Assembly: GCA_016184125.1 (NCBI GenBank)
Contig: JACPDG010000039.1
Location: 1 to 64,000 of the forward strand
Reading direction: 5' to 3'
Length of the DNA: 64,000 bases
Origin: Candidatus Rokuibacteriota bacterium
Lineage (GTDB): Bacteria > Methylomirabilota > Methylomirabilia > Rokubacteriales > CSP1-6
The stretch's first letter is position 1. Every line of letters starts with the position of its first letter. The notes under the pieces were generated by a model that searched no databases, was not told the DNA's origin, and worked only from the letters and a program-made list of their open reading frames with translations. Positions 36,247-46,574 of the stretch are shown here, piece after piece. The position numbers were made by a program, and so were the translations under genes.

Positions 36247-37749
36247 TCAGTCGGGACGCGGCGCGCCACCGGCAACGGTGGGCATCGGCTTGGCCGTCCG
36301 GTGACCCTTCGACCCGTTCGTGGCGAACGTCAGCGGGGGCCGAACCTCGAACTGCTGCTCGAGACGAGCGCGGCGCTCCTTCCAGCCCTCCTGGTACTCC
36401 AGCTCGTCCTCGTGCAGCGTGGCCGGCTGGCGAATGCCGTGCGCGTTGCGGAACTGGATCGCCAGGCGGGACGCTTCCCGGCGCACCTCGTCCCAGGGCG
36501 TGCCGAGCGCGAACTGGTCGGAGATGGCGCCGATGCGCCCGGTGTGGATGTTCACCGAGAGCGTGATCACCGAGATGATCGGCCCCGACCAGTACGACGT
36601 CTGGGAGTTGATCGGCATCGGAAGGATGTGCAGGTTGTGACTGCCGCGGCAGTCGCCCGCGACCATCGGGGCGGCGGCCCACGGCGACGTGATCTCGCCC
36701 GGCGCCGGCCAGTCACCCTGCGCGAACGCGAGCAGCACCGGATCGTCCTTGCCGCCGTACGTGAACCCCTTCTTGGTCTTGATGTTGTGCAGCCGCTCGG
36801 CCGACACGACGTAGCCGAGCTGGTCCGTCTCGCCCCGGTCGCTCCGGCTCCAGATGCGCGCGACCACGAACCGCGACGAGCGGCACAGGCCTTCGATGTC
36901 GTAGAGGTCCTCGGGCGCGCGGAGCGTGATGACTTTCTCCTGGAGGCCCTTCGCCAGGTCCTCCATGTTCGCGTCGAGCGCCTTCTGGTCACGCGGATGG
37001 GCGCCGGCCTCGATCGCCTGCGCCTTCGTGTCGAGATCGACGATCTCCATGATGTACCCGCGCTTCATCTTCGACGACGCGATGACGAGTCCGGTGTTGT
37101 AGCGCGGGAGCAGGTACGCGCCGGTGGCGAAGTAGTTGAAGGCCATCGGCTCCGTCTTGTCCGCGAACGACACCAGCACGGTCTGCGAGGCGTTGTCCTT
37201 CCGCACGGGGAGCGGGAGGACGACGCTCGCCGGGCCCGCGCCGCGGAGGTTTCCCGTGAACGCGTCCGCCACGAGGTCCTGCCCGGGGCCGTACAGGCCG
37301 AGCTCCGCGGCCTTGTCCGCGCCCGCGGTCAGCGCGTCCCACATCAGCTCGTCGACCACGCTCATGTCCGTGCGCTCGGACATGACGCCGGTCACCCCGA
37401 CGTCATCGCCCGTGTGCGTGACGATCAGCGACGTGAAGATCGGCTCGCCGCGGTCCACGTTGTTCTCGAGGATGAACTTCGCGATCACGGACTTCACCTC
37501 GTCCGCCGCCACGACGTGCCCGCCCACGCCGCCGACGTCGCACTTCGTCGCCTTCATGAACCGCTGCACGAGCGCCGGGTTCTTCGCGAACACGTACGAC
37601 CGGTACGAGAAGATGTTCGGCTGGTTGGTGACTGCCACCTTCTCCGTGACCGTCTGCGGCAAGCCCGCGAGATCGTCCTTCGACTGGTGGTAGTCCGTGA
37701 GGGGGATCGCGGGCTGACCATCCGCGGAACCGTAACGCTTCGTGCTCAT
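36247..37749 (-). CDS. Fructose-1,6-bisphosphate aldolase/phosphatase (class V FBPase) with N-terminal extension
   Basis: The 500-residue protein matches the archaeal-type bifunctional FBPA/P in order: MKATKCDVGGVGGHVVAADE (the first metal-binding Asp), THTGDDVGVTGV, LGLYGPGQDLVADAFTGNLR, VSFADKTEPMAF, RYNTGLVIASSKMKRGYIME (region of the Schiff-base Lys) and AGDCRGSHNLHILPMPINSQ. It would turn triose phosphates into fructose-6-phosphate, making gluconeogenesis one-way. Usual enzymes have about 370-400 residues and start at the metal-binding Asp block; here about 70 residues precede it (NQPNIFSYRSYVFAKNPALV). Divergent from a SorC regulator. The stop TGA is in element H's border. Confidence 0.88.
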   Translation of the reverse strand: MSTKRYGSADGQPAIPLTDYHQSKDDLAGLPQTVTEKVAVTNQPNIFSYRSYVFAKNPALVQRFMKATKCDVGGVGGHVVAADEVKSVIAKFILENNVDRGEPIFTSLIVTHTGDDVGVTGVMSERTDMSVVDELMWDALTAGADKAAELGLYGPGQDLVADAFTGNLRGAGPASVVLPLPVRKDNASQTVLVSFADKTEPMAFNYFATGAYLLPRYNTGLVIASSKMKRGYIMEIVDLDTKAQAIEAGAHPRDQKALDANMEDLAKGLQEKVITLRAPEDLYDIEGLCRSSRFVVARIWSRSDRGETDQLGYVVSAERLHNIKTKKGFTYGGKDDPVLLAFAQGDWPAPGEITSPWAAAPMVAGDCRGSHNLHILPMPINSQTSYWSGPIISVITLSVNIHTGRIGAISDQFALGTPWDEVRREASRLAIQFRNAHGIRQPATLHEDELEYQEGWKERRARLEQQFEVRPPLTFATNGSKGHRTAKPMPTVAGGAPRPD

Positions 37750-37997
37750 TTCAGGCCTCCGTGTTTCATCTCGAGCCGAATGATTGCGAAGGTGACTCTG
37801 TAGAGCCCGTACCGCAGGGAAAGCACATTGACTGCCAGCTGGAGCAGCACGTCCTTGAGGTCACCCACGAACTGCACGATGAGCCGGAGAGCGCGCCGAG
37901 GAGTTCCATCGCAAACCCCTTGCCGGTGCCCGGGTGGCGGCGGCGTTTGAACGTGACGCCACCGAGCGTAACGGGGTACACTCCGAGGGTCAAGCAA
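37746..37997 (-). CDS. Possible small protein coupled to the FBP aldolase/phosphatase
   Basis: A minus-strand ORF ends with ATGA overlapping the FBPA/P start. Its last 45 residues, LIVQFVGDLKDVLLQLAVNV then LSLRYGLYRVTFAIIRLEMK, form an alternating amphipathic pattern with plausible codon use. The upstream part (from TTG 37997) is Pro/Arg-rich and less protein-like, so the real start may be an internal GTG. No family recognised. It may act as a leader peptide or a small membrane-associated protein, or be chance. Confidence 0.4.
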   Translation of the reverse strand: MLDPRSVPRYARWRHVQTPPPPGHRQGVCDGTPRRALRLIVQFVGDLKDVLLQLAVNVLSLRYGLYRVTFAIIRLEMKHGGLK

Positions 37998-38011
37998 GAA
38001 CTTCCCGTTGA

Positions 38012-38025
38012 TGAAACTTCTTTCA
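38012..38025. promoter_or_regulatory. Short inverted repeat upstream of the SorC regulator (candidate operator)
   Basis: TGAAA and TTTCA flank CTTC, a 5-bp inverted repeat 25 bp before ATG 38051. The stretch around it is unusually AT-rich for this genome, as for a promoter. A SorC-family operator for the divergent pair is plausible but not proven by sequence. Confidence 0.35.
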
Positions 38026-38050
38026 CATACCGCCGCTGGGAATCTCCCCG

Positions 38051-39040
38051 ATGAAAGTGATGGCCCACGGCTCGGTCGAGCTCCGGCAGATGGTCCAGTG
38101 CCTCGAGCTCTACTACCGGCAGGCGCGCAGTCAGAAGGAGATCGCGCGCGCGCTCGGCGTGTCCGCCGCGACCGTGTCGCGCCTGCTCAAGCGGGCGTAC
38201 GACGAGGGCTTCGTCCGCGTCGAGCTGGACCTGCCGCGCACGCAGGATCTCGAGACCGCGCTCGTCACGCAGTTCGGGCTCCGTGACGCCGTCGTGATCG
38301 CCGCGGGCGGGCGCGGCGACATCAAGGAGGAGCTGGGGCTCGCGGCCGCGGCGTACTTCGAGAAGATCGCCGCGAACGGCCAGCGCGTGGGGCTCTCCTG
38401 TGGCTTCACGCTCTACCAGACGATCAAGGCGCTCCGGGAGCGCCGCTTCCGCGACCTCGTTCTCTACCCGCTGTCGGGCGAGAGCACGCTCAAGCTGGTG
38501 GACCTCTTCCCGAACACGCTGGTGGGCATGATGGCCGCGAAGTACCGTCCCCACGTGACGGCGTACGCCCTGCCCGTGCAGCACATCGGCTCCCTGACCG
38601 AGATCGAGCGCGCCCGCCGCCGCCTGCTCCGCGACCCGGACGTGCGGCGCATCTTCGAGGCCGCGAGCTCCGTCGACATCGCCCTCGCGGGCATCGGCGT
38701 CATCGAGGAACAGACGCCGGGGTTCTGCACGCTCGCCGAGTCCTACGGCGTCACCGTGAAGCATCTCCGCGAGCTCGGCGTCCTCGGCGAGATCAACTAC
38801 CAGCCGTTCGACGCCGAGGGGCAGATCGTGAACCGCCGCGAGCTCCGCGCGCTGTCCCACCGCATCCTCTCGGTCGACGGCGAGCACCTGCGGGCGCTCT
38901 CACGACGTCACGACCGTTACGTGATCGCGGTGGCCGGCGGGAAAAGCAAGCTGGACGCCGTGCGCGGCGCACTGCGTGGACGGTTCATGAACGTGCTGGT
39001 CACGGACGAGGACGTCGCGGCGGCGCTCGTCGGCCGGTAG
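38051..39040 (+). CDS. SorC-family sugar-binding transcriptional regulator
   Basis: The 329-residue protein has an N-terminal helix-turn-helix (SQKEIARALGVSAATVSRLL, KRAYDEGFVRV) and the large sugar-phosphate-binding domain (LPRTQDLETALVTQFGLRDA, NGQRVGLSCGFTLYQTIKAL, AGIGVIEE, VDGEHLRALSRRHDRYVIAV). Family members such as CggR bind fructose-1,6-bisphosphate. Since its divergent neighbour makes or uses FBP, it is likely to control that gene and itself; this is inference from context. Confidence 0.85.
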   Translation: MKVMAHGSVELRQMVQCLELYYRQARSQKEIARALGVSAATVSRLLKRAYDEGFVRVELDLPRTQDLETALVTQFGLRDAVVIAAGGRGDIKEELGLAAAAYFEKIAANGQRVGLSCGFTLYQTIKALRERRFRDLVLYPLSGESTLKLVDLFPNTLVGMMAAKYRPHVTAYALPVQHIGSLTEIERARRRLLRDPDVRRIFEAASSVDIALAGIGVIEEQTPGFCTLAESYGVTVKHLRELGVLGEINYQPFDAEGQIVNRRELRALSHRILSVDGEHLRALSRRHDRYVIAVAGGKSKLDAVRGALRGRFMNVLVTDEDVAAALVGR

Positions 39041-39093
39041 TCTTCAATCGCGCTTCGAATGACCATCGGTCTCCGACGGCGGTGGTCGGTCGC

Positions 39094-40062
39094 CTACCGC
39101 GGCGGCGGCAGCGATGCCTCCTCGAACGCCCCGATCCGCCGGAACTTCTCGTAGCGCTCCGCCAGGAGCTCGTCCGGCGATTTCCCGCGCAGCGCGTCGA
39201 GGTGCCGGCGCAGTGCCTCGCGCATATGTTCCGCCGTGCCCTCCCAGTCGCGGTGAGCGCCGCCGAGCGGCTCGGGCACGATCTCGTCGATGACGCCCAG
39301 GCCCAAGAGGTCGGTCGCGGTGATCCGCATCAGCTCTGCGGCGTCGGGGGCCTTGGCCGCATCGCCCCAGAGGATCGCGGCGCAGCCTTCCGGCGAGATG
39401 ACCGAGTACACCGAGTTCTCCAGCATGAGCACGCGGTTCCCCATGCCGATCGCGAGCGCGCCGCCACTGCCCCCCTCGCCCGTGACGATCGCGAGGATCG
39501 GGGTCCTGAGCGCGGCCATCGCGCGCAGGTTGCGAGCGATCGCCTCCGCCTGCCCGCGCTCCTCGGCGCCGATGCCGGGGTAGGCGCCCGGCGTGTCGAC
39601 GAACGTGACGACGGGCTTGCCGAACTTCTCCGCGAGATCGAGGAGCCGGAGCGCCTTGCGATAGCCCTCCGGGTGCGGCATCCCGAAGTTCCGTGCGAGC
39701 TTCTCGCGTGTGTCGCGGCCCTTCTGGTGCCCGACCACGACCACGCTCCGGCCTTCGAAGCGAGCCAGCCCACCGACGATCGCGGGATCGTCGCCGTACA
39801 GGCGGTCACCGTGAAGCTCGATGAAGTCGTCGAACAGGAGCCGGCAGAGGTCGCGCGTGTGCGGCCGTCGTGGATGGCGCGCCACCTGCGTGCGCTGCCA
39901 GGCCGTCAGGCCGGCGTAGACCCGCCGTCGCTCCCGCGCGAGCTGCTCCTCGCGGCGCGCGATACGCTCCCGCGCCTGCGGCGAGTCCTCCTGCGCCCGC
40001 AGGTCCGCGAGCTCGTTCTCGAGCGCGACGAGCCGCTGCTCGAAGTCAAGCCCGTCCGGCAT
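39094..40062 (-). CDS. accA: Acetyl-CoA carboxylase carboxyltransferase alpha subunit
   Basis: The 322-residue protein has [20 protein letters not shown] (N-terminal helical part), [60 protein letters not shown] and [20 protein letters not shown]. These are the hallmark motifs of AccA, which with AccD transfers CO2 from carboxybiotin to acetyl-CoA. ATG 40062 overlaps the dnaE end by 17 bp. accD is not in the window. Confidence 0.95.
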   Translation of the reverse strand: MPDGLDFEQRLVALENELADLRAQEDSPQARERIARREEQLARERRRVYAGLTAWQRTQVARHPRRPHTRDLCRLLFDDFIELHGDRLYGDDPAIVGGLARFEGRSVVVVGHQKGRDTREKLARNFGMPHPEGYRKALRLLDLAEKFGKPVVTFVDTPGAYPGIGAEERGQAEAIARNLRAMAALRTPILAIVTGEGGSGGALAIGMGNRVLMLENSVYSVISPEGCAAILWGDAAKAPDAAELMRITATDLLGLGVIDEIVPEPLGGAHRDWEGTAEHMREALRRHLDALRGKSPDELLAERYEKFRRIGAFEEASLPPPR

Positions 40063-43000
40063 GCTCGACCGCCACGCCGTCGGGTCCGAGGACCGCTTGG
40101 AGCTTCTGGACGAACTCGGGACTCGCCTCCACCGAATGCGCGCGCACGCGCAGCACGACCTCGTGCCGGGGCAGCAGCACGTGCACGAAGAGCGGGACGG
40201 AGCCGGGGTGCTCGCCACACGCCTTCAGCATGGCGGCCAGGGTCTCGTCGATGTGCTCGCTCGCGCGCACCCGCAGGCGGCAGGCGCCGGGCGCCGCGGC
40301 GCCGTTACCGTGTCCGTTCGCGATCCGTGTTCCGTTCTCTGCCAGCGCAGCCTCCAGCGGCCGGACGTCCTCGGCCAGGATGACCCGGCCCTTGTCTCCG
40401 TCGTCGATGCGGCCCCGGACCAGCACCGGTTCCCGTGACCGCAGGCACGCGGCCGCCGCCTTGAACGGCTCCGGAAAGATGGTGACGTCCACGGCGCCGT
40501 CCATGTCCTCGAGCGTGAAGAACGCCATCCGGTTGCCACTCTTCGTGACGGTCTCCTTGAGCCCTCCCACCTGCCCGAGCAACCGCACCCGGGCGCCGGG
40601 ACCGTGCGCGGAGAGATTGGCGGTCGACGTGATCCCGAGCGGCTCGAAGACGCCGCGGTATCGCGCCAGCGGATGCCCCGAGACGTAGAAGCCGAGCACT
40701 TCCTTCTCGAACGCGAGCCGCTGGTCGTCGTCCCACTCCGGGAGCACCGGCGTCTCCGCGGCCCGCGTCGCCGGCGCCGCGGTCTGCGGCAAGAGATCGA
40801 AGAAGGACGCCTGCCCGTCCTCCCGGTCGCGCTGCTGCCGCTGGCCGCTCTCCATCGCCGCGTCGAGCGTCGCCATGAGGTGCGCTCGCGTGACGCCGAA
40901 GGAATCGAAGGCGGCCGCCTTGATGAGGCTCTCCAGCACCCGCCGGTTGACCTGTCGCAGGTCCACGCGCGCACAGAAGTCCTCGAGGCTCTTGAACGGG
41001 CCGTCCTTCCGTCGTGTCTCGAGGATCGACTCCATCGCCGCCTCGCCGACGTTCTTGATCGCCGCCAGTCCGAACCGGATCGTGTCCCCGTCGACCGTGA
41101 AGCGCACCCCGGACCCGTTCACGTCGGGCGGCTCCACGCGGATCCCCATGGCGCGACATTCCTCGATGTACTTCACGATCTTGTCGGTGTCGCCCATTTC
41201 CGACGTGAGCAGCGCCGCCATGAACTCGACGGGGTAGTTCGCCTTGAAGTACGCGGTCTGGTACGCGACGAGCGCATACGCCGCGGCGTGGGAGTTGTGG
41301 ACCGCGATGCCGTTGGCGATGAAGCTCCGGGCGCCCGGGACCTCGATGTCGAACGTGGGCTCCTCGCCTTCGACCACGAACGCCCTCGGGCGCGACCATG
41401 TCACGGGTGCGGCCAGGAGGGCACCGAGTTGCGGCGACGCGAGGCGATCGGCGAGAAGCTCGAGCGTATCGCGACGGATACCGCGCTTGCCCACGTCCTC
41501 GAAGAGCAGGCGGTCGGCGATTCCGAGCGCCCGGCATGCGGCCTTGAGACTCGGGAAATGCTTGAGCAGTGCCTCGCGGAGCGGCTCGCGGCAGAGCGCG
41601 AGGGGAATGACGTCGACCGTCCCGCGCGCCTGAAGATCTCGGCTGCCGACGTACGAGGCGACCAGCGTGTCGAGCGCGACCCGCTTGTCGCCGACCAGGT
41701 AGGCGCCGACCAGATCGTGGAATCGCCGGTAGGCGCCGCGGCCGCCGAGCAGGTTGACCGTGTATCCGATCCGTCGCTGTCCGCGATACGCGAACGCCTT
41801 CGTGTGCACCGTGCTCGGCAGGCCCAGCTTCAACAACAGCCGGCGGACGTCGGCGGCGAGCCCCGGGGACGACGTGGCATAGAACACCGACCGGGTCGCG
41901 ACGTGTACGCATCCGTCACCCTGCCACAGCTTCCCGACGAGCACCGCGACCGAACCCCTGTCCCACCCGTCGACCAGGGCCGGCACGCGCTTGTCGAGCG
42001 CGGTCTTGCCCTGGAGTCCGCACGTGTCGAACAGGAAACGCACTGCGCCCGAAGAGCGCGCCCGATCGATGCGGACCGGCCGCACGGACGCAACGTCGCG
42101 GTCCTCGCGTCGCTCGACGCGAGCTTGCGTGTTCTCGAACCGCTCGACGACCGCAACCATGTCAGCGATCTCGTCGGCGTTTCTGGAATAGAGGTAGAAG
42201 TGGCTGTCGTACCCCAGGCTGCCTTCGGACAGCGCATAGCCCAGCAGCGCCGCCATGTGCGGCGCGACCGATCCGAAACCGCATGGGAGCTCGCGCACGA
42301 CGGCCACGAAGTCGTCGGCAGTCAGCTCCTCGGCGTTGACCCAGCCCCGCTGCGTGAAGATCGGGTGGTCGGGCGTGCACCGAATCGACATGCCGTTCGC
42401 GAGGGACAGCCGGCCGACCTGCCGCACACCGCTCGGGCGCGCGCCACACGTCTCGAACGCGCCGTCCTTCGTCAGCACGAGGTCGCCGTCGCGGATCTCC
42501 GTGATGAGCTTGCGGGATCCGTCGGCCATCTCGATCTGCGTATCCGCCACTGCGCACTTGTTGAAGCCGTACCCCGCGAACTTCTCCATCAGCTCCCAGA
42601 CGTGCTCGGCCTTCGCCTCCTTCGTTCCGCGCTCGGCGCAGCCCTTCAAGAACTTGTCGCGCTGCTTCGCCATGAGCTCGCGGTCCTTCTTCCCCATGGC
42701 GCGGCGGAGCGTGTCCGCCTCGCCCATGGAGAAGCCGGCCATCTCCGAGGCGATCAGCATGATCTGCTCCTGGTAGACCATGATCCCGTACGTCTCCTGC
42801 GTGAACGTCTCCATCGCGGGATGCTCGTACGTGATCCTGGCCTTGCCGTGCTTGCGGGCGATGAAGTCCGGGATGAGCTCCATCGGACCCGGCCGGTAGA
42901 GCGACACCATGGCGATCAGGTCCTCGAGCCGCTCCGGCTTGAGCTGGCGCAGCGCGTCGCGCATGCCGCTCGACTCCAGCTGGAACACCCCGAACGTCTT

Positions 43001-44851
43001 CGCCTCCGCGAGGAGCGCGTACGCCTTCGGGTCGTCGAGCGGGATCGCGCCGAGATCGATGCTCACGCCACGCGACTCGCGGATCAGCCCCACCGTGTTC
43101 GCCAGCACGGTCAGCGTGCGGAGCCCGAGGAAGTCCATCTTGAGCAGGCCGAGCTTCTCGATCGGCCCCATCGCGTAGCCCGTGATCAGCTCGGGCCGCT
43201 TCGGGTCCTTGTAGAGCGGCACGTAGTCGTCGAGCGGCGCGTCGGAGATGACGACGGCCGACGCGTGGACGGAGGCGTGTCGGGTGCACCCCTCCAGGAC
43301 GCGCGCGATGTCCCAGAGCTCCGTGACGCGCGGATCCGATCGCACCGCCTCCGCGAGCGGCGGGGACTTCTGGTGCGCGTCGTCGAGCGTGATGTTGAGC
43401 GGGAAGTTCGGCACGAGCTTGGCGATGCGGTCGACGTCGCCGTAGCTCATGCCGAGGACCCGGCCCACGTCGCGGATGGCGGCCTTCGCGCCGAGCGTCC
43501 CGAACGTGATGATGTGCGCCACGCGGTCGCGGCCGTACTTGTCGGCGACGTAGCGGATGACCTCGTCGCGGCGGTCGTCCGCGAAGTCGATGTCCATGTC
43601 CGGCATCGAGATCCGCTCGGGGTTGAGGAACCGCTCGAACAGCAGGCTGTACCGGATCGGGTCGACGTTCGTGATGCCGAGGCAGTACGCGACGAGCGAC
43701 CCCGCCGAGGAGCCGCGTCCCGGTCCGACCGCGATCCCCTGCTCCCGCGCGTACCGGATGAAGTCCCAGACCACGAGGAAGTATCCGGCGAAGCCCATCG
43801 TCTCGATGACGCGGAGCTCGTGCGCGAGGCGCTGGACGAACGCGTCGCCCGGCGCCGCGCCGTACCGCCACACCAGGCCCTCGCGCGCCCGGTCGGCGAG
43901 GTAGCTGTCGAGCGTGAACCGCGGCGGCACCTGGTACTGCGGCAGGTGGAACTGGCCGAACTCGAGGGTGAGGTTGCACCGCTCCGCGACCGCCAGCGTG
44001 TTGGTGCACGCCTCGGGGATCTCGCGGAAGACCTGGTGCATCTCCTCCGCGGACTTCAGGTAGAACTCCTGCGTCGAGAACTTCCAGCGGTTCGGGTCGA
44101 GCAGCGTCGTGCCCGTCTGGATGCAGAGGAGCGCCTCGTGCGCGCGCGCGTGGGTGGCGTCGAGGTAGTGCGAGTCGTTCGTCCCGGCGACCGGTGCGCC
44201 GATCAGCTTCGCGATGCGGACGGTGTCGGCCGTGGCCGTGACCTGCTGCTCGAGACCGTGGGCCTGGACCTCCATGAAGTAGTGATCCTTGCCGAAGACC
44301 TCCTGGTACCAGCCCGCGGTCTGCACCGCCTTGTCGAACTCGCCGGCCGTGATGAGTCGCGACACCTCGGAGTTCAGGCACCCGGACAGCACGAGCAGCC
44401 CGTCGGCGTGCTGGGCGAGGAGCTCCCGGTCGACGCGCGGCTTGTAGTAGAAGCCCTCGAGCCAGGCCTTCGAGACGAGCTTGATCAGGTTCCGGTATCC
44501 GGCGAGGTTCCGCACGAGCACCGTGAGGTGGTTCGCGCCCTCGTAGCTGCCGTCCTGTGGCGCGCGCTCCTTGCGGCCGCCGGGGGCGATGTACAGCTCC
44601 GCGCCGAGGATCGGCTTCAGCCCCGCCTTCTGCGCGGCGAGGTAGAAGTCGATGCCGCCGAAGAGGTTGCCGTGGTCGGTGACCGCGATCGCCGGGAACT
44701 TGAGCTGCTTGGCGCGGTCGACGAGCAGCTCGAGGCGCGCCGCGCCGTCGAGCAGGCTGTATTCCGAGTGGACGTGGAGATGGACGAAGTCGCTGTGCTG
44801 GATGGGTCTACTCCCATTCGATCGTGCTCGGCGGTTTCGAGGAGATGTCAT
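40046..44851 (-). CDS. dnaE: DNA polymerase III alpha subunit containing an intein
   Basis: The 1601-residue precursor contains an N-terminal PHP domain ([15 protein letters not shown]), the catalytic aspartates ([18 protein letters not shown]), the tandem HhH region and a C-terminal OB domain ([20 protein letters not shown]). A 421-residue intein (residues 766-1186) splits it at [21 protein letters not shown]. Without it the polymerase has 1180 residues, the usual DnaE size. It is the replicative polymerase. The start ATG 44851 lies 44 bp inside the end of guaA; no better in-frame start exists before [10 protein letters not shown]. The gene order accA-dnaE-guaA is close-packed. Confidence 0.95.
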   Translation of the reverse strand: MTSPRNRRARSNGSRPIQHSDFVHLHVHSEYSLLDGAARLELLVDRAKQLKFPAIAVTDHGNLFGGIDFYLAAQKAGLKPILGAELYIAPGGRKERAPQDGSYEGANHLTVLVRNLAGYRNLIKLVSKAWLEGFYYKPRVDRELLAQHADGLLVLSGCLNSEVSRLITAGEFDKAVQTAGWYQEVFGKDHYFMEVQAHGLEQQVTATADTVRIAKLIGAPVAGTNDSHYLDATHARAHEALLCIQTGTTLLDPNRWKFSTQEFYLKSAEEMHQVFREIPEACTNTLAVAERCNLTLEFGQFHLPQYQVPPRFTLDSYLADRAREGLVWRYGAAPGDAFVQRLAHELRVIETMGFAGYFLVVWDFIRYAREQGIAVGPGRGSSAGSLVAYCLGITNVDPIRYSLLFERFLNPERISMPDMDIDFADDRRDEVIRYVADKYGRDRVAHIITFGTLGAKAAIRDVGRVLGMSYGDVDRIAKLVPNFPLNITLDDAHQKSPPLAEAVRSDPRVTELWDIARVLEGCTRHASVHASAVVISDAPLDDYVPLYKDPKRPELITGYAMGPIEKLGLLKMDFLGLRTLTVLANTVGLIRESRGVSIDLGAIPLDDPKAYALLAEAKTFGVFQLESSGMRDALRQLKPERLEDLIAMVSLYRPGPMELIPDFIARKHGKARITYEHPAMETFTQETYGIMVYQEQIMLIASEMAGFSMGEADTLRRAMGKKDRELMAKQRDKFLKGCAERGTKEAKAEHVWELMEKFAGYGFNKCAVADTQIEMADGSRKLITEIRDGDLVLTKDGAFETCGARPSGVRQVGRLSLANGMSIRCTPDHPIFTQRGWVNAEELTADDFVAVVRELPCGFGSVAPHMAALLGYALSEGSLGYDSHFYLYSRNADEIADMVAVVERFENTQARVERREDRDVASVRPVRIDRARSSGAVRFLFDTCGLQGKTALDKRVPALVDGWDRGSVAVLVGKLWQGDGCVHVATRSVFYATSSPGLAADVRRLLLKLGLPSTVHTKAFAYRGQRRIGYTVNLLGGRGAYRRFHDLVGAYLVGDKRVALDTLVASYVGSRDLQARGTVDVIPLALCREPLREALLKHFPSLKAACRALGIADRLLFEDVGKRGIRRDTLELLADRLASPQLGALLAAPVTWSRPRAFVVEGEEPTFDIEVPGARSFIANGIAVHNSHAAAYALVAYQTAYFKANYPVEFMAALLTSEMGDTDKIVKYIEECRAMGIRVEPPDVNGSGVRFTVDGDTIRFGLAAIKNVGEAAMESILETRRKDGPFKSLEDFCARVDLRQVNRRVLESLIKAAAFDSFGVTRAHLMATLDAAMESGQRQQRDREDGQASFFDLLPQTAAPATRAAETPVLPEWDDDQRLAFEKEVLGFYVSGHPLARYRGVFEPLGITSTANLSAHGPGARVRLLGQVGGLKETVTKSGNRMAFFTLEDMDGAVDVTIFPEPFKAAAACLRSREPVLVRGRIDDGDKGRVILAEDVRPLEAALAENGTRIANGHGNGAAAPGACRLRVRASEHIDETLAAMLKACGEHPGSVPLFVHVLLPRHEVVLRVRAHSVEASPEFVQKLQAVLGPDGVAVEHAGRA
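41294..42556 (-). mobile_element. Intein in dnaE with LAGLIDADG-like endonuclease motifs
   Basis: The 421-residue insertion begins with Cys1 ([14 protein letters not shown]) and ends [10 protein letters not shown] before Ser+1. Block B is [15 protein letters not shown] (TxxH). Blocks F/G are [23 protein letters not shown], with the penultimate His and terminal Asn. [10 protein letters not shown] (104-113) and [10 protein letters not shown] (206-215) resemble the two LAGLIDADG helices. The splicing residues are intact, so the extein should be rejoined; the first LAGLIDADG motif is degenerate (Glu in place of the usual Asp), so endonuclease activity is uncertain. Insertion is after GFNK, four residues downstream of the cyanobacterial split DnaE intein site (before CFNK). 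Confidence 0.93.
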
Positions 44852-46349
44852 ACACCACGCGATTGACGCCCTTCACCTCGTTGATGATCCGGTTGGAGAT
44901 ACGCCCCATGACCTCGTAGGGCAGGCGTGCCCAGTCGGCGGTCATCGCGTCGAGGCTCGTGACCGCACGGAGCGCGACGACGTGCGCGTACGTGCGGAAG
45001 TCTCCCATCACGCCGACGGTCCGGATCGGCAGGAGGACGGCGAACGTCTGCCACAGCTCGCGGTCGAGACCGGCGGCCCGGATCTCGTCCTGGACGACGG
45101 CATCCGCGTCGCGGAGGACGTCGAGCCGGTCGGCCGTCACCTCGCCCAGCACGCGGATGGCGAGCCCGGGGCCCGGGAACGGCTGGCGCCACACGATCTC
45201 CGACGGCAGGTCCAGCACCTCGCCGACGCGGCGCACCTCGTCCTTGAAGAGCTCGCGCAGCGGCTCGAGCAGCTTGAACTGCATCCGCATCGGGAGCCCG
45301 CCGACGTTGTGGTGCGTCTTGATCGTCGCGGACGGGCCGCGGTGCGACACCGACTCGATCACATCGGGATAGAGGGTCCCCTGCGCGAGCCAGGGGACGT
45401 CGCCGAGGCGCTTCGCCTCGTCCTCGAACACCGCGATGAACTCGGCGCCGATCCGCTTGCGCTTCATCTCCGGGTCCGTCACCCCGCGGAGCAGCTCGAG
45501 GAAGCGGTGCGAGGCGTCCACGTGGACCAGGTTGATGTGGAAGTTGTCGCGGAACGTGTGGACGACCGCCTGGGCCTCGCCCTTGCGCAAGAGCCCGTTG
45601 TCGACGAACACGCACGTGAGCTGATCGCCGATCGCCTCGTGGACGAGGACGGCGACGACGGAGGAATCGACGCCCCCGGACAGCGCGCAGAGCACGCGGT
45701 CCTTGCCGGCGCGCTCGCGGATCGCCCCGACGGTCGTGTCGACGAAGGACGCCATCGACCACGAGCGGCTCACGCCGCAGAGGTCGAGAAAGTTCTCGAG
45801 GATGCGGGTCCCCTGCGGAGTGTGAGCGACCTCCGGATGGAACTGCACGGCGTAGAGCCGCCGCGCCTCGTCTCCCATCGCGGCCACCGGGCAGTTGTCG
45901 GTCACGCCCATCGGCGTGAATCCCCGCGGCGCCCGCATCACGACGTCGCCGTGGCTCATCCACACGCTGAGCCGCCCGCGCGCATCCGGCGTCACGCCCT
46001 GGAACAGCCGGCTCGGAGCGATGAGCTCGACCTCGGCCTTGCCGTACTCCCGACGCTCGGACGGCACGACCTCTCCGTCGAGCAGATAGCCCATGGCCTG
46101 CATGCCGTAGCAGATGCCGAGCACAGGTACGCCGGCATCGAACAGCCCGCGCGGCGGGAGCGGCGCGCCTTCCTCGTACACGCTCGACGGCCCGCCCGAC
46201 AGCACGAACCCCCTGTACCCGGCACCGAGCAACTCGTCGATCGACTGCGTCGGCGGAAGGATCTCCGAGTACACGGAGAGCTCGCGGATGCGGCGAGCGA
46301 TCAGCTGCGTGTACTGAGACCCGAAGTCGAGGACCGCGATCTTGTCCAA
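44808..46349 (-). CDS. guaA: GMP synthase (glutamine-hydrolysing)
   Basis: The 513-residue enzyme has the class I amidotransferase ([13 protein letters not shown] with nucleophile Cys, [15 protein letters not shown] with His/Glu), the ATP-pyrophosphatase P-loop [12 protein letters not shown] and the C-terminal dimerisation domain ending PPSTIEWE. It converts XMP to GMP. The first codon is TTG 46349: the nearest ATG upstream, in the palindromic element border, is followed by a TGA in frame. No Shine-Dalgarno sequence is visible, because element I begins only 7 bp upstream. Confidence 0.95.
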   Translation of the reverse strand: MDKIAVLDFGSQYTQLIARRIRELSVYSEILPPTQSIDELLGAGYRGFVLSGGPSSVYEEGAPLPPRGLFDAGVPVLGICYGMQAMGYLLDGEVVPSERREYGKAEVELIAPSRLFQGVTPDARGRLSVWMSHGDVVMRAPRGFTPMGVTDNCPVAAMGDEARRLYAVQFHPEVAHTPQGTRILENFLDLCGVSRSWSMASFVDTTVGAIRERAGKDRVLCALSGGVDSSVVAVLVHEAIGDQLTCVFVDNGLLRKGEAQAVVHTFRDNFHINLVHVDASHRFLELLRGVTDPEMKRKRIGAEFIAVFEDEAKRLGDVPWLAQGTLYPDVIESVSHRGPSATIKTHHNVGGLPMRMQFKLLEPLRELFKDEVRRVGEVLDLPSEIVWRQPFPGPGLAIRVLGEVTADRLDVLRDADAVVQDEIRAAGLDRELWQTFAVLLPIRTVGVMGDFRTYAHVVALRAVTSLDAMTADWARLPYEVMGRISNRIINEVKGVNRVVYDISSKPPSTIEWE

Positions 46350-46355
46350 TCAGAT

Positions 46356-46494
46356 CATGGGGGGACTATCGATGCCCCCCAAACCCCCGCGCTCGGAGCG
46401 CCCCGGGGGGGTGCGCGGACGCACCCGTGGTGCGCGGACACACCCGCCGAAGCCGTGGCGCTCCTTGACCACCCGATTCGTTCACGGCTCTCGG
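46356..46494 (+). repeat. Palindromic element family 1, copy I
   Basis: Forward copy directly upstream of guaA. Subtype II: CATGGGGGGACTATCGATG with CCCCCCAAACCCCC, GGAGCGCCCCGGGGG, two GTGCGCGGACGCACC-like units, GTGGCGCTCCTTGACCACCC and ATTCGTTCACGGCTCTC. It has probably displaced guaA's original leader and ribosome binding site. Confidence 0.88.
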
Positions 46495-46574
46495 ATCGCC
46501 CCACCGGATCACACATCGACGTCGGCGTACGGTGGTCCGCACGCTGGGTTCACGCGAACGGTGCCGTCGGTCGG

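Noticed and set aside
40604-44866. 1420-residue plus-strand ORF opposite dnaE
   Set aside because: It is the antisense shadow of dnaE: Arg/Glu/Val-rich with no domains, and created by high third-position GC.
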